This document shows positions 62,008-64,000 of a stretch of 64,000 nucleotides of DNA, piece by piece (within the stretch, counting starts at the first letter, position 1; the number at the start of each line of letters is the position of its first letter). The translations under genes and the position numbers were made by a program. The stretch is from Winogradskyella sp. PC-19 (GTDB lineage Bacteria > Bacteroidota > Bacteroidia > Flavobacteriales > Flavobacteriaceae): NCBI RefSeq assembly GCF_002163855.1, contig NZ_CP019332.1, positions 223,213 to 287,212 on the forward strand. Reading direction: 5' to 3'. The notes under the pieces are model-generated. The model saw nothing but the letters and a program-made list of their open reading frames with translations. It was not told the origin of the DNA and searched no databases.

Positions 62008-62724
62008 ATGAAATTAGACATATTAGCCATTGGTGCTCATCCTGATGATGTAGAGTTGGGTTGTGGTGGTACAGTTGCCAAAGAAGTTTCCAATGGAAAA
62101 AAAGTTGGTATCTTAGATTTGACTCGCGGAGAACTTGGAACCAGAGGAACAGCTGAAACTAGAGATGAAGAAGCTTCTAATGCAGCACAAATTTTGGGTG
62201 TTATCGTAAGGGAAAATATTGCCTTTGCAGATGGTTTTTTTACGAATGACAAAAAGCACCAGTTAGAAATTATTAAGGTAATTCGAAAATATCAACCTGA
62301 AATTGTGCTCTGTAATGCTGTCGATGATAGGCATATTGACCATGGTAAAGGAAGTAAACTTGTAAGTGATGCTTGTTTTTTAAGTGGACTAATTAAAGTA
62401 GAAACACAAGTTGATGGAAAAAAGCAATCACCATGGCGTCCAAAAACTGTATATCATTATATACAATGGAAGGAATTAAAGCCTGATATTGTTGTCGATA
62501 TATCGGGTTTTATGGACAAAAAAATGGACTCTGTGTTTGCTTACAAAACTCAGTTTTATAATCCAGATAGTAGCGAGCCTGAAACACCAATTTCTAGCAA
62601 GAATTTTTCTGATAGTATTGAGTATAGAGCCAGAAATATTGGACGTATTATTGGTGTAGAATATGCTGAAGGCTATACAGTTGAGAGATATCCTGCTGTT
62701 GAAAGCTTATTTGATTTAAAATAA
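62008..62724 (+). CDS. bshB1: Bacillithiol biosynthesis deacetylase BshB1
   Basis: 238 residues, cytosolic. IGAHPDDVELGCGGT holds the zinc-binding AHPDD motif, DDRHIDHGKGSKL the second His site, and YKTQFYNPDS is typical of BshB1. It removes acetyl from GlcNAc-malate in bacillithiol synthesis. It is far smaller than the secreted PIG-L paralog at 42912. Confidence 0.93.
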   Translation: MKLDILAIGAHPDDVELGCGGTVAKEVSNGKKVGILDLTRGELGTRGTAETRDEEASNAAQILGVIVRENIAFADGFFTNDKKHQLEIIKVIRKYQPEIVLCNAVDDRHIDHGKGSKLVSDACFLSGLIKVETQVDGKKQSPWRPKTVYHYIQWKELKPDIVVDISGFMDKKMDSVFAYKTQFYNPDSSEPETPISSKNFSDSIEYRARNIGRIIGVEYAEGYTVERYPAVESLFDLK

Positions 62725-62737
62725 GTTAAAAAAAGAC

Positions 62738-62768
62738 TTTGCAGAAAATAAGAATTAATATACATTTG
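62738..62768 (+). promoter_or_regulatory. Promoter of tRNA-His
   Basis: TTTG (62738-62741), 19 bases, then TACATTTG (62761-62768): an exact match in sequence and spacing to the Bacteroidota housekeeping promoter. It lies 17 bases before the tRNA. Confidence 0.8.
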
Positions 62769-62785
62769 CAATCCTAATTAAAATG

Positions 62786-62859
62786 GTGGTTGTAGCTCAG
62801 TTGGTTAGAGCGCCGGTTTGTGGTACCGGAGGTCGCCGGTTCGAGACCGGTCTTCCACC
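62786..62859 (+). tRNA. tRNA-His (anticodon GTG)
   Basis: A 74-base cloverleaf: D arm GCTC/GAGC, anticodon stem CCGGT/ACCGG with loop TTGTGGT, T arm GCCGG-TTCGAGA-CCGGT. A G at 62785 supplies the G-1 typical of tRNA-His. CCA is not encoded. In the acceptor stem, GTGGTTG against CTTCCAC gives T-T mismatches at pairs 5-68 and 6-67. Confidence 0.92.
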
Positions 62860-62870
62860 CAACAAAAAAA

Positions 62871-62890
62871 GCCTTTCAGTATTGAAAGGC
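62871..62890 (+). terminator. Terminator after tRNA-His
   Basis: GCCTTTCA-GTAT-TGAAAGGC, preceded by seven A and followed by seven T. It can also serve the convergent peptidase gene. Confidence 0.9.
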
Positions 62891-62919
62891 TTTTTTTGTA
62901 TAATGATTTCATATAATTA

Positions 62920-64000
62920 TTACTCTGCTTTATCAACTGTAACACGATTATCTCTGTTGGCAACTTCCCAAGCGGTATGAAAAACCAACCTTGTTCTGTT
63001 CTCTAATAAATCATATTCAATTTTATCTGGAGTATCAGTTGGTCTATGATAATCATCATGTGTACCATTAAAATAAAATATTACAGGTATATTATTCTTA
63101 GCAAAATTATAGTGATCAGAACGATAATAATAACGGTTCTTATCATTTTCGTCGTTATAAGTGTAATCTAACTCTACGTTTGTATATTTTTTATTTACTT
63201 CCTCAGAAAGGTTATGTAATTCTGAGCTTAACTTATCACTACCAATTAAATAAACATAGTTTCTGTCACCTTCTTTACGTTTTGGGTCTATACGACCAAT
63301 CATATCTATATTTAAATCAGCTACAGTATTTTCTAGAGGGAAAATAGGATTTATATCCGTATAGTATCGAGAGCCTAAAAGACCTTTTTCTTCACCAGTA
63401 ACGTGCAAGAAAAGTATAGAACGTTTCGGTTGGTGTCCATCTTTTACTGCTTTTTGAAATGCTTCAGCTATTTCTAAAATGGCTACTGTTCCAGAACCAT
63501 CGTCATCCGCACCGTTATAAACTTCACCATCTTTAATACCTTCATGGTCTAAATGTGCAGAAATTACAAGAATTTCATCTGGTTTTTCAGAACCTTTGAT
63601 AAAAGCAACAACATTTTCAGACATCACGTCTTCAGCTTTTCTATCTGCTTTTAAAGATATATTAGTTTTTAAATTCTTTGCCGAACTATCTTCGCTAATT
63701 GAAGAATGTAAAGCTTTGGCCATATCTTTATTAATCATCATAAATGCAAAATCAGAAGCGTTATCATTAAGCGATAATCTTCCTGAGAAACCAGACTCAG
63801 ATTGTCTTTGATAAAATGGTGCGTATCTCGAAAATAATGCATCATCAAAATATAACATGGCTTTAGCACCATTATCTCTCGCTGCATTTCTTTTGCTAGA
63901 TAATGACTGACGGCCATTAGTCCATTTTGTATCTTCTGTATTTCCAGAAGTAATATAATTTCCGCTTGCATCTTTTGGTTCACCTGCTTTTGCTAAAATT
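62920..64000 (-). CDS. M28-family metallopeptidase, partial at right edge
   Basis: The frame stays open from the stop at 62920 to the end of the window, at least 360 residues; the start is outside. Zinc ligands of M28 are seen: SAHLDHEG, GADDDGSGTVA, TGEEKGLLGS, LNIDMIGRID and RSDHYNFA. The visible N-terminal part resembles a protease-associated (PA) domain insert. It is probably a secreted aminopeptidase, though the signal peptide is not in the window. Confidence 0.92.
   Translation of the reverse strand, partial: ILAKAGEPKDASGNYITSGNTEDTKWTNGRQSLSSKRNAARDNGAKAMLYFDDALFSRYAPFYQRQSESGFSGRLSLNDNASDFAFMMINKDMAKALHSSISEDSSAKNLKTNISLKADRKAEDVMSENVVAFIKGSEKPDEILVISAHLDHEGIKDGEVYNGADDDGSGTVAILEIAEAFQKAVKDGHQPKRSILFLHVTGEEKGLLGSRYYTDINPIFPLENTVADLNIDMIGRIDPKRKEGDRNYVYLIGSDKLSSELHNLSEEVNKKYTNVELDYTYNDENDKNRYYYRSDHYNFAKNNIPVIFYFNGTHDDYHRPTDTPDKIEYDLLENRTRLVFHTAWEVANRDNRVTVDKAE

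Noticed and set aside
63738-63983. Separate ORF upstream of the M28 peptidase or a frameshift in it
   Set aside because: The M28 frame is open without interruption to the window edge, so the other ORF is a shadow frame.
21180-64000. Prophage or further insertion sequences
   Set aside because: No phage structural genes, transposases or terminal repeats were seen in this part.

Overview
The window comes from a low-GC member of the Bacteroidota, almost certainly a marine-type flavobacterium. The evidence is promoters of the TTTG / TAnnTTTG type (for example TTTG-N19-TACATTTG before the tRNA-His), a secreted metalloprotease with a type IX secretion sorting domain, DUF2911, BshB1 bacillithiol synthesis, ATP-dependent PEP carboxykinase and a 56-residue protein of the flavobacterial Lacal_2735 type. 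I cannot name a genus from sequence alone.

Positions 1-19770 hold the most unusual part: an integron-like array of at least 16 gene cassettes. All its genes are on the minus strand. They are separated by 15 large imperfect palindromes that fall into two size classes (123-127 and 185-189 bp between cores). Each cassette starts with GTT plus about 7 private bases and ends with the reverse complement of those bases plus AAC. This is the geometry left when circular cassettes insert at the core of a folded attC-type site. The tips and arms of the palindromes covary, so structure is conserved rather than sequence. The array ends at 19770 in a simple attI-like site. Immediately beyond lies a divergently transcribed tyrosine recombinase (19922-20989) with all six catalytic residues, an IntI-like SPLD end and an extra N-terminal domain, but without the insertion that defines integron integrases. 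Cargo includes a complete type III restriction-modification system (2980-7913), a POT-family transporter, DUF1963, DUF6000, DUF6896, DUF7660 and DUF6794 proteins, several lipoproteins and pairs of small membrane proteins. The array continues beyond the left edge.

Positions 21180-35136 are one tightly packed minus-strand light/oxidative-stress operon. It carries a TetR-like regulator, an ABC1 kinase, a flavin reductase, an SDR-DUF2867 protein, DUF2256, a cryptochrome DASH, a COG3046-type photolyase without its Fe-S cysteines, two more photolyase-family proteins, folE, TIGR03643, an SDR lacking its catalytic Tyr, glutathione peroxidase, Lacal_2735, TspO and SRPBCC. Two identically spaced 51-bp promoter/operator elements, before the regulator and again in mid-operon, suggest a shared regulator.

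Positions 35161-37267 form an arsenic operon (arsR, DUF6428, arsC-type phosphatase, aquaporin) in which three of four proteins end in cysteine-rich tails. The rest is ordinary flavobacterial chromosome: DUF2911, an M4 protease, an SSS symporter, a PIG-L protein, CorA, small MscS, Maf, a UbiA prenyltransferase, a KdsC-like phosphatase, DUF2520, truncated hemoglobin, MscL, a fused CcsBA cytochrome c synthase, DoxX, MATE, a trans-sulfuration enzyme, pckA, bshB1, tRNA-His and a partial M28 peptidase at the right edge.
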